The position numbers and the translations under genes were made by a program. A stretch of 64,000 bases of DNA from Sedimentitalea sp042687825. GTDB taxonomy: Bacteria > Pseudomonadota > Alphaproteobacteria > Rhodobacterales > Rhodobacteraceae. Positions 21,374-29,743 of this stretch are shown here, piece by piece (within the stretch, counting starts at the first letter, position 1; every line of letters starts with the position of its first letter). Below the pieces are notes generated by a model, which was not told where the DNA came from, did no database searches, and worked only from the letters and a program-made list of their open reading frames with translations. The stretch is from assembly GCF_042687825.1 (NCBI RefSeq), contig NZ_JBHUQE010000002.1, positions 186,001 to 250,000 of the forward strand, written 5' to 3'.

Positions 21374-21982
21374 ATGAACGCGCAGCCCCGACATATGCCG
21401 CGCCCGCATCTGACGATGCCGCCCGAGGTCGCCGACCTGGTGACCGCGGCCTGTCGGCGCGCCGATGTCATTCTGGAATACGGCTCGGGCGGCTCGACGG
21501 TTCTGGCCGCCGGGATGCCGGGCAAGCATGTCATGTCGGTGGAGAGCGACCGGGCCTGGGTGCGGCGCATGCGCCGCTGGTTCCGCGAGAACCCACCGGC
21601 GGACGGCACCAGCGTCGAGGTGATCTGGTCCAATATCGGCGAGACCAGCGATTGGGGGCATCCGGCGGATGACAGCGCCTGGCGCCGGTTTCCGCGCTAT
21701 CCGCTGGGGGTCTGGCAGCGTGACGATTTCCGCCATCCGGACGTGGTGCTGGTAGATGGCCGGTTTCGCATCGGCTGTGCTCTGGCCACGGCCTTCAACA
21801 TCACCCGTCCGGTGACCCTGTTGTTTGACGACTACGCCCGGCACAAGGGCATGCGGCAACAGGTCGAGACCTATCTAGGACAACCGCACATGACTGGGCG
21901 TATGGCCGAATTCCGTGTGACCCCGACACCCATCCCGGCAAACCACTTGCTGCAAATCATCAAATTCATGTCGCGCGCCTGA
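21374..21982 (+). CDS. SAM-dependent methyltransferase-like protein in the suf operon
   Basis: 202-residue soluble protein. Residues 33-50 read VILEYGSGGSTVLAAGMP, the glycine-rich motif I of class I methyltransferases, followed by VMSVESDRAWVRRMRRW, where an acidic residue would bind the SAM ribose, and later PDVVLVDGRFRIGCALAT. It resembles a Rhodobacterales hypothetical family with a methyltransferase fold; no substrate-binding region is recognisable. It starts two bases after the YbjQ gene stop and is followed by sufC 28 bases on, so it is within the operon. Activity is inferred from the fold only. Confidence 0.65.
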   Translation: MNAQPRHMPRPHLTMPPEVADLVTAACRRADVILEYGSGGSTVLAAGMPGKHVMSVESDRAWVRRMRRWFRENPPADGTSVEVIWSNIGETSDWGHPADDSAWRRFPRYPLGVWQRDDFRHPDVVLVDGRFRIGCALATAFNITRPVTLLFDDYARHKGMRQQVETYLGQPHMTGRMAEFRVTPTPIPANHLLQIIKFMSRA

Positions 21983-22010
21983 GTGCGGACAGAGAGCGAA
22001 CGAGGAAAAA

Positions 22011-22766
22011 ATGCTGGAAATCAAGAATCTGCACGTAAAACTTGAAGAAGAGGATAAGCAAATCCTCAAAGGCGTCGACCTGACCGTCGAGGCCGGCAAG
22101 GTGCATGCGATCATGGGCCCCAACGGCTCGGGTAAATCGACGCTGTCCTATGTGCTGTCGGGCCGGGACGGCTATGAGGTGACGCAGGGCAGCGCCATGA
22201 TGGGCGATATCGATCTGTTGGAACTGGAACCCGAGGAACGCGCCGCCGCCGGGCTGTTCCTGGCCTTTCAGTACCCGGTGGAAATTCCCGGCGTTGGCAA
22301 CATGACCTTTCTGCGCACCGCGGTGAATGCGCAGCGCAAGGCGCGCGGCCAGGACGAGATGAGTGCCGCGGATTTTCTCAAGATCATCCGGGAACGGGCC
22401 AAGGCGCTGAAGATCGATGCCGACATGCTGAAACGGCCGGTCAATGTCGGTTTTTCCGGCGGCGAGAAAAAGCGCAACGAGATCCTGCAGATGGCGATGC
22501 TGGAACCCAAGATGTGCATCCTGGACGAGACCGATTCCGGGCTGGACGTGGATGCGATGAAACTGGTTGCCGAGGGCGTGAACGCGCTGCGCGACGAGGG
22601 ACGCGGGTTCCTGGTTATCACGCATTATCAACGGCTTCTGGATCACATCAAACCCGATGTGGTGCACATCATGGCGGATGGGCGGATCGTCAAGTCCGGC
22701 GGCGCCGATCTGGCGCTGGAGGTCGAGCATAACGGCTATGCCGACATTCTGGCCGAGGTGGCGTGA
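22011..22766 (+). CDS. sufC: Fe-S cluster assembly ATPase SufC
   Basis: 251-residue ABC-type ATPase that drives conformational change in the SufBC2D scaffold. It is soluble and not a transporter. Walker A is GPNGSGKS (residues 36-43), the ABC signature appears as FSGGEKKRNEILQMA, and Walker B as CILDETDSGLDVDA with the SufC-typical sequence. The preceding ribosome site is GAGGAA. The stop overlaps the sufD start (TGATG), so SufC and SufD are translationally coupled. Confidence 0.97.
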   Translation: MLEIKNLHVKLEEEDKQILKGVDLTVEAGKVHAIMGPNGSGKSTLSYVLSGRDGYEVTQGSAMMGDIDLLELEPEERAAAGLFLAFQYPVEIPGVGNMTFLRTAVNAQRKARGQDEMSAADFLKIIRERAKALKIDADMLKRPVNVGFSGGEKKRNEILQMAMLEPKMCILDETDSGLDVDAMKLVAEGVNALRDEGRGFLVITHYQRLLDHIKPDVVHIMADGRIVKSGGADLALEVEHNGYADILAEVA

Positions 22767-24046
22767 TGACGCTGCCGGAACGCAAGCAAAGCGCCACCGA
22801 GGCGCGACTGGCCGGTCTGACCCTGCCCACCGGCGGCTGGAGCGAACAGGCCCGCCGCGAGGCTTTGGCGCGGGTCACCGACATGGGGCTGCCGCAGCGG
22901 CGCGACGAATACTGGAAATACACGCGACCGGACATGCTGCTGGACCCGGCAGCGCCGCATGCGGCACTGCTGGCAAACGACGAGGACCCGCTGTTTGACA
23001 CGATGGACCGCCTCAAAATCGTGTTCGTCGATGGGGTGTTCGACGCTGCGGCATCGGATGATCTGAGCCTAGAAGGCGTGACCATCGAACGGCTGGCCGA
23101 CATCGGCGCGCCGGCGATCCATTGGGCCAAAAGCCTTTACGGCGCGTTGGAGGCGCGCGGCCATGTCCCGGTCGCCCGTCCCTTTGCCGCGATGAACACG
23201 GCCTTTGCCAGCGACGGCGTGGTGATCCATGTCACCGGCAAGCCCAGCAAGCCGATCAATCTGATCTACAACCACCGTTCGGAAAGCTCGGACGCCATTC
23301 TGCATCACGTGCTGCGGGTCGATGCAGGGGCCGAGGTGACGTTGCTGGAAAACGGCCCGGCGGCGGCCCGGTTCAACAAATGCATCGAGATCGACATCGC
23401 CGATGGCGGCACGCTGCACCATGTGCGGGCACAGGGCCGCGATCACGAGCGCAAGGCGGTGACCCACATGTTTGCCCGGCTGGGCGCGGAATCGGTGTTC
23501 AAATCCTTTACGCTGACCGTCAATGGCGTGCTGACGCGCAACGAATGCGTGATCGAGCTGACCGGCGACGACGCGGTGGCCCATGTTGCAGGGGCCTGTG
23601 TCGGGGATGGTGAATTCCACCATGACGACACGGTTTTCGTGACCCATGACGCGGTCAATTGCGAAAGCCGCCAGGTGTTCAAGAAGGTGCTGCGCAACGG
23701 CGCGACCGGCGTGTTTCAGGGCAAGATCCTGGTCAAGGCGGGGGCGCAGAAGACCGATGGGTATCAAATCAGCCAGTCGCTGCTGCTGGACGAGGACAGC
23801 CAGTTCCTGGCCAAGCCCGAACTCGAGATCTATGCCGATGATGTGGCCTGTTCGCACGGCTCGACCAGCGGTGCGATCGACGAAGAGGCGCTGTTCTACC
23901 TGCGCTCGCGCGGGGTGCCGGAAAGCACGGCGACCGATCTGCTGACCCTGGCCTTTCTGGCCGAAGCGGTGGACGAAATCGAGGACAAGGCGTTGGCAGA
24001 CGACATCGTGGCCCGGTTGGAAAACTGGTTGGCGCGCCGCCGCTGA
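22766..24046 (+). CDS. sufD: Fe-S cluster assembly protein SufD
   Basis: 426-residue partner of SufB in the scaffold. The N-terminal helical domain includes RRDEYWKYTRPDMLL. The beta-helix core and the C-terminal SufB/SufD signature ELEIYADDVACSHGSTSGAIDEEALFYLRSRGV are clear. A GTG three bases earlier is possible, but the ATG at 22766 overlapping the sufC stop is the natural coupled start. The stop overlaps the next ATG in the same way. Length is normal. Confidence 0.96.
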   Translation: MTLPERKQSATEARLAGLTLPTGGWSEQARREALARVTDMGLPQRRDEYWKYTRPDMLLDPAAPHAALLANDEDPLFDTMDRLKIVFVDGVFDAAASDDLSLEGVTIERLADIGAPAIHWAKSLYGALEARGHVPVARPFAAMNTAFASDGVVIHVTGKPSKPINLIYNHRSESSDAILHHVLRVDAGAEVTLLENGPAAARFNKCIEIDIADGGTLHHVRAQGRDHERKAVTHMFARLGAESVFKSFTLTVNGVLTRNECVIELTGDDAVAHVAGACVGDGEFHHDDTVFVTHDAVNCESRQVFKKVLRNGATGVFQGKILVKAGAQKTDGYQISQSLLLDEDSQFLAKPELEIYADDVACSHGSTSGAIDEEALFYLRSRGVPESTATDLLTLAFLAEAVDEIEDKALADDIVARLENWLARRR

Positions 24047-24543
24047 TGCCGGTCACGACCGACATCACCGCCACCTATCGCGGACCGGGGCGGGTCATGC
24101 AGCGTCTGCTGGCCATGGGCCAGCGCGAGGACCGGGCGCTGGTCATCCTGATGGCCAGCTGCGTCATCATCTTTGTGGCGCAGATGCCGCGCCTGTCGCG
24201 TCAGGCGCATCTGACCGGACAGGAACTGGACATGTTGCTGGGTGGCGCCCTGTTCGGCTGGGTGTTTCTGGCGCCGCTGATGCTGTACCTGCTGGCGGCG
24301 CTGTCGCATCTGCTGGCGCGCGCCGTCGGCGGGCAGGGCGATTGGTATGGCGCCCGGCTGGCGCTGTTCTGGTCGCTTCTGGCCTCGACGCCGCTGTTGC
24401 TGCTGCACGGGCTTGTGGCCGGTTTCATCGGGTCGGGTCCGGGCTTGCAGGCGGTCGGAGTTTTGTGGCTTGCGATCTTTCTCTGGTTCTGGTTTGCCAG
24501 CTTGTGGCAGGCCGAACGGCCGATGACGGGATCAAGAACATGA
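24046..24543 (+). CDS. Inner-membrane protein of unknown function in the suf operon
   Basis: 165-residue protein with about four hydrophobic helices: ALVILMASCVIIFVA, LFGWVFLAPLMLYLLAALS, ALFWSLLASTPLLLLHGLVAG and VGVLWLAIFLWFWFASLW. The N-terminus is polar and cytoplasmic-looking. It starts by overlapping the sufD stop (TGATG) and its own stop overlaps the next gene (ATGA), so it is made in step with the Suf proteins. The layout resembles half of a YIP1-like membrane domain, and the next gene encodes a second YIP1-like protein. Function unknown. Confidence 0.75.
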   Translation: MPVTTDITATYRGPGRVMQRLLAMGQREDRALVILMASCVIIFVAQMPRLSRQAHLTGQELDMLLGGALFGWVFLAPLMLYLLAALSHLLARAVGGQGDWYGARLALFWSLLASTPLLLLHGLVAGFIGSGPGLQAVGVLWLAIFLWFWFASLWQAERPMTGSRT

Positions 24544-25130
24544 CCGCATCCGAATTGCGCAAGCTGACCGTGCTGTCGGTCAAGGACCCGGCCAGCGGCG
24601 CGCGCGCCGTGCTGCGCTGGCCGATCCGCCGAGAAGGGTTGTGGGTCGCACTGGCGCTGATCGCGGTGCTGAACGCGCTGCTGTTTTCGCTGTCCAACCT
24701 GCTGGTGCCCGGCCCGTCGCCGCTGCCGGGGCTGTTCGGCGTGCCGCTGGTCTATTGCGGGCTGGTGGTGGGCGGGCTGATCCTGACTATCTATACGCTG
24801 TTCTGGGTCGGCCGCGCCCTGGGCGGCAGCGGCTCGCTGGAGGACGTAATGCGCGTCATCCTCTGGCTGCAGGCGCTGCGGCTGCTGGTGCAGGCCGCGG
24901 CTCTGCTGCTGATTCTGACCGTGCCGGTCCTGTCGGCGCTGTTGGTCTTTGGCGCGTCGCTCTACGGCATCTTCATGCTGCTGCATTTCGTGAACCAGGC
25001 GCACGGGCTGAAATCGATCGGCCGCTCGGCGATGGTTCTGATCGGGGCGATGCTGGCGATGGTGTTGGCCCTGACCTTGCTCATATCCCTTTTCGGGGGA
25101 CCGATTGTTGGATCATCCGCCTATGTATGA
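24540..25130 (+). CDS. YIP1-family-like membrane protein in the suf operon
   Basis: 196-residue protein with five hydrophobic segments and a short polar N-terminus. The sequence LSVKDPASGARAVLRWPIRREGLWVALALIA, with the later GLVVGGLILTIYTLFWVGRALGGSGSLEDVMRVILW, matches the general YIP1 pattern. It is coupled to the previous membrane gene by an ATGA overlap, and its end overlaps the start of sufS. The two membrane proteins probably act together; whether they have anything to do with Fe-S assembly is not known. Confidence 0.75.
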   Translation: MTASELRKLTVLSVKDPASGARAVLRWPIRREGLWVALALIAVLNALLFSLSNLLVPGPSPLPGLFGVPLVYCGLVVGGLILTIYTLFWVGRALGGSGSLEDVMRVILWLQALRLLVQAAALLLILTVPVLSALLVFGASLYGIFMLLHFVNQAHGLKSIGRSAMVLIGAMLAMVLALTLLISLFGGPIVGSSAYV

Positions 25131-26343
25131 CGTCGAAAATATCCGCCGTGATTTCCCGATTCTGGCGCGCGAAGTGAACGGCAAGCCGCTGACCTATCTG
25201 GACAACGGCGCCTCGGCGCAGAAACCGCAAGTGGTGATCGACGCGGTGACTCAGGCCTATTCCATGGAATATGCCAATGTGCATCGCGGGCTGCATTACC
25301 TGTCCAATCTGGCGACCGACAAGTACGAAGCGGTCCGCGGCAAGGTCGCGGCCTTTCTCAATGCCGGCTCCGAGGACAACATCATCATGAACTCGGGCAC
25401 CACCGAGGGCATCAACATGGTTGCCTATGGCTGGGCGATGCCGCGCATGCAGGTCGGCGACGAGATCGTGCTGTCGGTGATGGAGCATCATGCCAATATC
25501 GTGCCCTGGCATTTCCTGCGCGAACGCATGGGCGTGGTTCTGAAATGGGTCGATGTCGATGCCGATGGCCGGCTGGACCCGCAGGCGGTTCTGGACGCCA
25601 TTACCCAGCGCACGCGGCTTGTCGCGGTCACACAGGTGTCCAACGTGCTGGGGACCAAGGTCGACGTCAAGGCAATCACCGAAGGCGCGCATGAACGCGG
25701 AGTTCCGGTACTGGTCGATGGCAGTCAGGCGGCGGTGCACATGCCGGTCGATGTCCGCGATATCGGCTGCGATTTCTATGCCATCACCGGACACAAGCTG
25801 TACGGCCCTTCGGGGTCCGGGGCGATCTACGTCAATTCCGAGCGGATGGGCGAGATGCGCCCCTTTATCGGCGGCGGCGACATGATCAAAGAGGTGTACA
25901 AGGACGGGGTGATCTACAACGATCCGCCGATGAAATTCGAGGCCGGCACGCCCGGAATCGTGCAGATGATCGGCCTGGGCGTGGCGCTGGATTACATGAT
26001 GGGACTGGGCATGGACAACATCGCCACCCACGAGGATAGCCTGCGCGACTACGCCATGTCCCGGCTGGGCAATCTGAACTGGCTGCGCCTGCAGGGCACG
26101 ACCGCGGACAAGGCAGCGATCTTTTCCTTCACCCTGGACGGTGGCGCGCATGCGCATGATATCTCGACCATCCTGGACAAGCGCGGGATCGCTGTCCGGG
26201 CCGGCCAGCACTGCACCGGCCCGCTGATGGAACATCTGGGCCTGTCCGCCACCTGCCGGGCTTCGTTCGGGCTCTACAACACCCGCGCCGAGGTGGACAC
26301 GCTGGTCGAGGCGCTGGAACTGGCGCACGAACTGTTTGCCTGA
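25105..26343 (+). CDS. sufS: Cysteine desulfurase SufS, class II
   Basis: PLP-dependent desulfurase/selenocysteine-lyase type that feeds sulfur to the SUF scaffold. The PLP lysine is K231 in AITGHKLYGPSG, and the persulfide cysteine is C384 in GLSATCRASFGLYN, a short loop typical of class II. The nearby AVRAGQHCTGPL segment is also canonical. Two starts are possible: a TTG at 25105 (412 residues, GGGGGA upstream) or an ATG at 25123 (406 residues), which gives the N-terminus usual for the family. Either overlaps the previous gene. It is the last suf gene seen; sufA/sufT-like genes that often follow are absent, and a tRNA comes next. Confidence 0.95.
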   Translation: MLDHPPMYDVENIRRDFPILAREVNGKPLTYLDNGASAQKPQVVIDAVTQAYSMEYANVHRGLHYLSNLATDKYEAVRGKVAAFLNAGSEDNIIMNSGTTEGINMVAYGWAMPRMQVGDEIVLSVMEHHANIVPWHFLRERMGVVLKWVDVDADGRLDPQAVLDAITQRTRLVAVTQVSNVLGTKVDVKAITEGAHERGVPVLVDGSQAAVHMPVDVRDIGCDFYAITGHKLYGPSGSGAIYVNSERMGEMRPFIGGGDMIKEVYKDGVIYNDPPMKFEAGTPGIVQMIGLGVALDYMMGLGMDNIATHEDSLRDYAMSRLGNLNWLRLQGTTADKAAIFSFTLDGGAHAHDISTILDKRGIAVRAGQHCTGPLMEHLGLSATCRASFGLYNTRAEVDTLVEALELAHELFA

Positions 26344-26368
26344 TCCCTTTCCCCGGAAAAGGGTGCAA
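26344..26368 (+). terminator. Possible terminator after sufS
   Basis: A CCCTTT/AAAGGG hairpin (26345-26350 against 26358-26363) with a CG-rich loop lies directly after the sufS stop. No proper T-run follows, so terminator function is uncertain. Confidence 0.3.
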
Positions 26369-26413
26369 AATTGCGATTGCGGGCCGCCGGTGGCCCGGCT
26401 ATAGACGCCGCAG

Positions 26414-26490
<77 letters not shown>

Positions 26491-27099
26491 TTTTCTTATA
26501 GTTTTCAGATACTTAAAAATTGGTACTGCCGACGTTCGGTGCTTGCGCGGGAATCGCACGTAAGCAGATGCGGGTGGTCGCAGTGCGCTTTCAAGCTTTC
26601 CGAAGGTACGAAGTACCCACATTCAGGGTTGCTCAATGCGATTGGCGAGCGACCGAGCTTACCAACAAACTGCCGCACTATCCGGTTTGAAGGGGCAACT
26701 TCATATTATTTGCTGGCTATGGCGGCATTGAGCCCAACCCGGTCATTGTGAAGTTTCGCTACCCGCGCGCGCAGCATGAAAATCGCTGCATTTGCGAAGC
26801 TGCGGACGCTGCTGCGCTGCGGACGAACCGGTCATTGATGTTAGATCGGTAAGGATGGACTGGCCAATTATCAGGTCGCGGGACATTTGATCTTTCGCTG
26901 AATTTTGTCGTTGCCGGCTTCTGAACACTAGCGGGGCCCAAATGTCAGGAACCGCAGACAACAACAAATGCCCATGGAGGGTTGCCCGATGATCAGGTCC
27001 TGTTCCGGCCAACGAAACTGCAGTATGAATACAATGATTGCTCACTGAATTGCGTTCTTGTTGAAATTCCGGGCATCGCAAGTTCACAATACCCAACAA
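26491..27099. other. Non-coding, degenerate stretch after the tRNA
   Basis: About 600 bases with no convincing gene. Composition is AT-richer than the flanks. Short frames exist (for example 26539-26751 on the plus strand and 27099-26743 on the minus), but they lack ribosome sites and protein character. CCGGTCATTG occurs twice (26739-26748 and 26828-26837) around a GCTGCGGACG-rich segment, like a decayed repeat. Best read as the scar-like left edge of the accessory block. Confidence 0.55.
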
Positions 27100-28110
27100 T
27101 CACTGAGATACTGGCGAGAGAGCCTGCCATTTCTTTCGGTAGGCCGAGGCGGAGATACCGACGCGCTTTCGGAATGCCGAGCGGAAGCTCGATGGTTCGG
27201 AATAGCCGACATCCGCGGCGATTTCGTCGATTGGCGCGGCGGTGGTTTCGAGAAGCTGCTTTGCTTCTTCAACCCGCAGAGTCTGGATGTACTCAACAGG
27301 TGCCTGACCAGTTGCCTTCCTAAACCGACGGTGAAATCCCCGCTCCGTCATGCCACTTCGTTCCGCCATCGCTGCAACCGGGCCTGGCGTGTCGTAGTGT
27401 TGTGCCGCCCAGACCTGTGCCTCGGCAATCAACTGATCCTCGTGCTGGCGCGACGTGGTCAGCGATGCATAGATCAACTGCCCGTCGAGATGCGGATCGA
27501 TCAGATAAATCTTCGCGATCCTGCGCGCTTCCTCGGTACCCGCGAACCGCCCGATCAGATAGAGCATGAGGTCTTCCCACGCCGACGCTCCGCCGGCGGT
27601 GATGACGCGATGCCCCTCACCTGTCGGCACGAGGATGCGTTCACGACAAACGTTTACCGAAGGGAAATCCCGGCCGAGCATGTCGGCATAGCCCCAATGG
27701 GTCGTCGCCTCCTGCCCGTCGAGCACGCCAGCCATTCCGAGGAGCACGGCTCCAGAGCAAACCGAGGCGACGATGGCGCCGCGCGCATGAGCATCGCCGA
27801 TCCAGTTGGCGAGAGAGGCGAATTCGTCTGGCAGTCCGGTCCCCGGGGCGAACAACAGATCGGGCACGATAATCAGGTCGGGGACGGGCGCTTCGTCCAA
27901 CGTCGCGTCCGGCGTGATCTTGCGCCCGTTGACGTCCCAGTATGGTGCCCCGTCCAGAGTCCGCAGACTGATATCAAAAACCGGTTCCGCCGCCGGGATG
28001 CCGTGCAGCATGGCCCAGTCACGCCCGACCGAGGCCAGCACGTCGAGGATCGAGAATACCACCGAGGATCCGGCAAGGCGCGATCCGATAACAGCAGTAT
28101 TGATGCTCAT
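27100..28110 (-). CDS. GlxA-type AraC-family transcriptional regulator
   Basis: 336-residue regulator with an N-terminal DJ-1/PfpI (class I amidotransferase-like) ligand domain and a C-terminal AraC helix-turn-helix. The former nucleophile elbow is ASVCSGAVLL with C118; the DNA-binding part includes MAERSGMTERGFHRRFRKATGQAPVEYIQTLRVEEAKQLLE and DEIAADVGYSEPSSFRSAFRKRVG. Members of this group often control catabolism of methylated amines, amino acids or arginine. It is divergent from a homocysteine S-methyltransferase-like gene, with a palindrome between them, so that gene is the likely target. Confidence 0.9.
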   Translation of the reverse strand: MSINTAVIGSRLAGSSVVFSILDVLASVGRDWAMLHGIPAAEPVFDISLRTLDGAPYWDVNGRKITPDATLDEAPVPDLIIVPDLLFAPGTGLPDEFASLANWIGDAHARGAIVASVCSGAVLLGMAGVLDGQEATTHWGYADMLGRDFPSVNVCRERILVPTGEGHRVITAGGASAWEDLMLYLIGRFAGTEEARRIAKIYLIDPHLDGQLIYASLTTSRQHEDQLIAEAQVWAAQHYDTPGPVAAMAERSGMTERGFHRRFRKATGQAPVEYIQTLRVEEAKQLLETTAAPIDEIAADVGYSEPSSFRSAFRKRVGISASAYRKKWQALSPVSQ

Positions 28111-28207
28111 TTGTGCCTCCTGGTCGCTGAATTGGTCCGATAAGAACCGTTTTGCTCTTTTTCTCTTCTAACTCGAATCGCTGGCTGGGTCCATATGACA
28201 GCCCAAG

Positions 28208-28219
28208 AAACGGCCGTTT
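28208..28219. promoter_or_regulatory. Palindrome between the GlxA-like regulator and its divergent gene
   Basis: AAACGGCCGTTT is a perfect 12-base palindrome, flanked by CCCAA on the left and GGG on the right. It is 30 bases before the ATG of the methyltransferase gene. Possible operator for the divergent regulator, although AraC-type proteins more often use direct repeats. Confidence 0.3.
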
Positions 28220-28249
28220 GGGCCAACCCAAAGCACAGGAGGGAACAGG

Positions 28250-29227
28250 ATGACTATTCAAAACCAAAGCCCGGCATTTCACACCGACGCGATCTGTGGC
28301 TACCTCGCCGACCCGCGCACCTACCTGACCGATGGCGGTTTCGAAACTTCCATGCTGTTCCTCGAAGGGTTCGACTTGCCGGCCTTCGCGGCCTGCGTCC
28401 TGCTCGAAGACGACGTCGCCCGTGCGGCGATGGACCGGTACTTCGACCGCTTTCTCACCATGGCCGAGACGGCCGAAACCGGTTTTGTTCTCGACACCAA
28501 CACCTGGCGCTCCGGAACGCAATGGGCCGACGCGGTCGGGCGTTCGCCCGCGCAGATGCAGGACCTCACCCGCGAGGCCGTCAGGTTTGCCAGGGCGATC
28601 CGGGATCGGTGGCAAGATCGCGTTTCTCCGATCCTGCTGAACGGCGTGGTCGGACCCGCCGGCGATGCCTATGACGGAACGCCCGCCCTGGATGCGGCCA
28701 CCGCCGAGGCAATCCACACGCCGCAAATCGCATTGCTCGCAAACTGCGGGGTTGACCTGGTCAGCGCCCTGACCTTCGGCAGCGTGCAAGAGGCGATCGG
28801 GTTCGTCCGAGCAAGTGTGAAAGCGAGGGTACCGGTTGCGATCTCCTTCACGGTGGAGACGGACGGACGCCTGCCGGACGGAACGCCGCTCGCGCGGGCC
28901 GTGCGCGAGACGGACGCAGCAACCGAGGATGCACCGCTCTACTACATGATCAACTGCGCACATCCCGAGCACTTTCGCGACGTTCTGACCGACGAAGCCT
29001 GGTGCCGACGTATTCGCGGTGTGCGCGCGAACGCATCGCGGCTGAGCCATGCGGAGCTCGACGAGGCAGGATCCCTGGACGACGGGAACCCCGAAGAATT
29101 TGGCGTGCTACATGCCGATCTTTCTCGAAAGCTTCCGGCGCTGAAAGTCGTCGGCGGGTGCTGCGGCACGGATCACCGCCACGTAGGCTACATGGCGGAC
29201 GCCATTCTAGTCCCGACCCGAAGCTGA
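28250..29227 (+). CDS. Homocysteine S-methyltransferase family protein
   Basis: 325-residue zinc-dependent methyltransferase barrel. The three zinc cysteines of the family are visible: C236 in YYMINCAHPEHF and C304-C305 in VVGGCCGTDHRH. The N-terminal YLTDGGFETSML matches the DGG(x)xT opening motif, and NGVVGPAGDAYDG is also typical. Such enzymes move a methyl group from a sulfonium or betaine donor (S-methylmethionine, betaine, DMSP-like compounds) to homocysteine; the donor here is not evident. AGGAGGGAACAGG precedes the ATG. It stands alone with its own divergent GlxA-like regulator rather than beside methionine genes. Confidence 0.88.
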   Translation: MTIQNQSPAFHTDAICGYLADPRTYLTDGGFETSMLFLEGFDLPAFAACVLLEDDVARAAMDRYFDRFLTMAETAETGFVLDTNTWRSGTQWADAVGRSPAQMQDLTREAVRFARAIRDRWQDRVSPILLNGVVGPAGDAYDGTPALDAATAEAIHTPQIALLANCGVDLVSALTFGSVQEAIGFVRASVKARVPVAISFTVETDGRLPDGTPLARAVRETDAATEDAPLYYMINCAHPEHFRDVLTDEAWCRRIRGVRANASRLSHAELDEAGSLDDGNPEEFGVLHADLSRKLPALKVVGGCCGTDHRHVGYMADAILVPTRS

Positions 29228-29429
29228 CCTCCTCCCTGAGTCCCGACCCGCCGGGAACCGATCTTGATCAGTCATTTCGGGCTGGGCCGGGCGCTGCACA
29301 TGAATGCCGCCGAGGAAGTCGCGACGGATACCGGGTTTGCATCGGTCAAGACGCCTCGGCTGCCGCACGAACCCTGAACGCATACTTAATCGCCCGCCTC
29401 TGAGCGGGCTGAAAGAAAGGACAAATGAC

Positions 29430-29678
29430 ATGACTGCTGTTTTGACAAATGTCGGCGCTGGCCGCCCGTGGCGCTCGAGTTTTGCTGAAGTCGTCACCGG
29501 ATGGATGGTGAATACCAACGAACGGCAACGCTTTCGCCGTGAGAAGAGAGCGCTGTCGCAACTTCCCTATCGCTTGCTCCGTGATCTTGGGCTTGAGCAA
29601 TATGCGAAGCCGGCCAATCCCATCATCCGTCACCACTTTTGTAGTCGGGAATACCGATCTCCAACCCCAACAGCTTGA
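29430..29678 (+). CDS. DUF1127 small basic protein
   Basis: 82-residue protein whose middle carries the DUF1127 core (RREKRALSQLPYRLLRDLGLEQY), an arginine-rich amphipathic motif. The C-terminus is longer than in minimal DUF1127 proteins. Members in related bacteria bind RNA and affect phosphate, carbon and RNA metabolism. The ATG at 29430 has GAAAGAAAGG upstream. An inverted repeat begins at the stop codon. The preceding 200 bases hold no convincing gene. Confidence 0.75.
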   Translation: MTAVLTNVGAGRPWRSSFAEVVTGWMVNTNERQRFRREKRALSQLPYRLLRDLGLEQYAKPANPIIRHHFCSREYRSPTPTA

Positions 29679-29697
29679 AGCGCGTTCTTCGCGCTTC
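29677..29697 (+). terminator. Hairpin at the DUF1127 stop codon
   Basis: Perfect eight-base inverted repeat GAAGCGCG (29677-29684) and CGCGCTTC (29690-29697) with a TTCTT loop, starting inside the stop codon. The following bases are only moderately T-rich, so it may be a weak terminator or an mRNA-stabilising structure. Confidence 0.4.
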
Positions 29698-29743
29698 GTC
29701 TGTGCCCCTTGTTGTTCAACTCCACCCAAGAAAAGGAAATACA

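Noticed and set aside
26539..27099. Two short open frames after tRNA-Arg as genes
   Set aside because: No ribosome sites, unusual composition and no recognisable domain; they lie in a repeat-bearing non-coding stretch.
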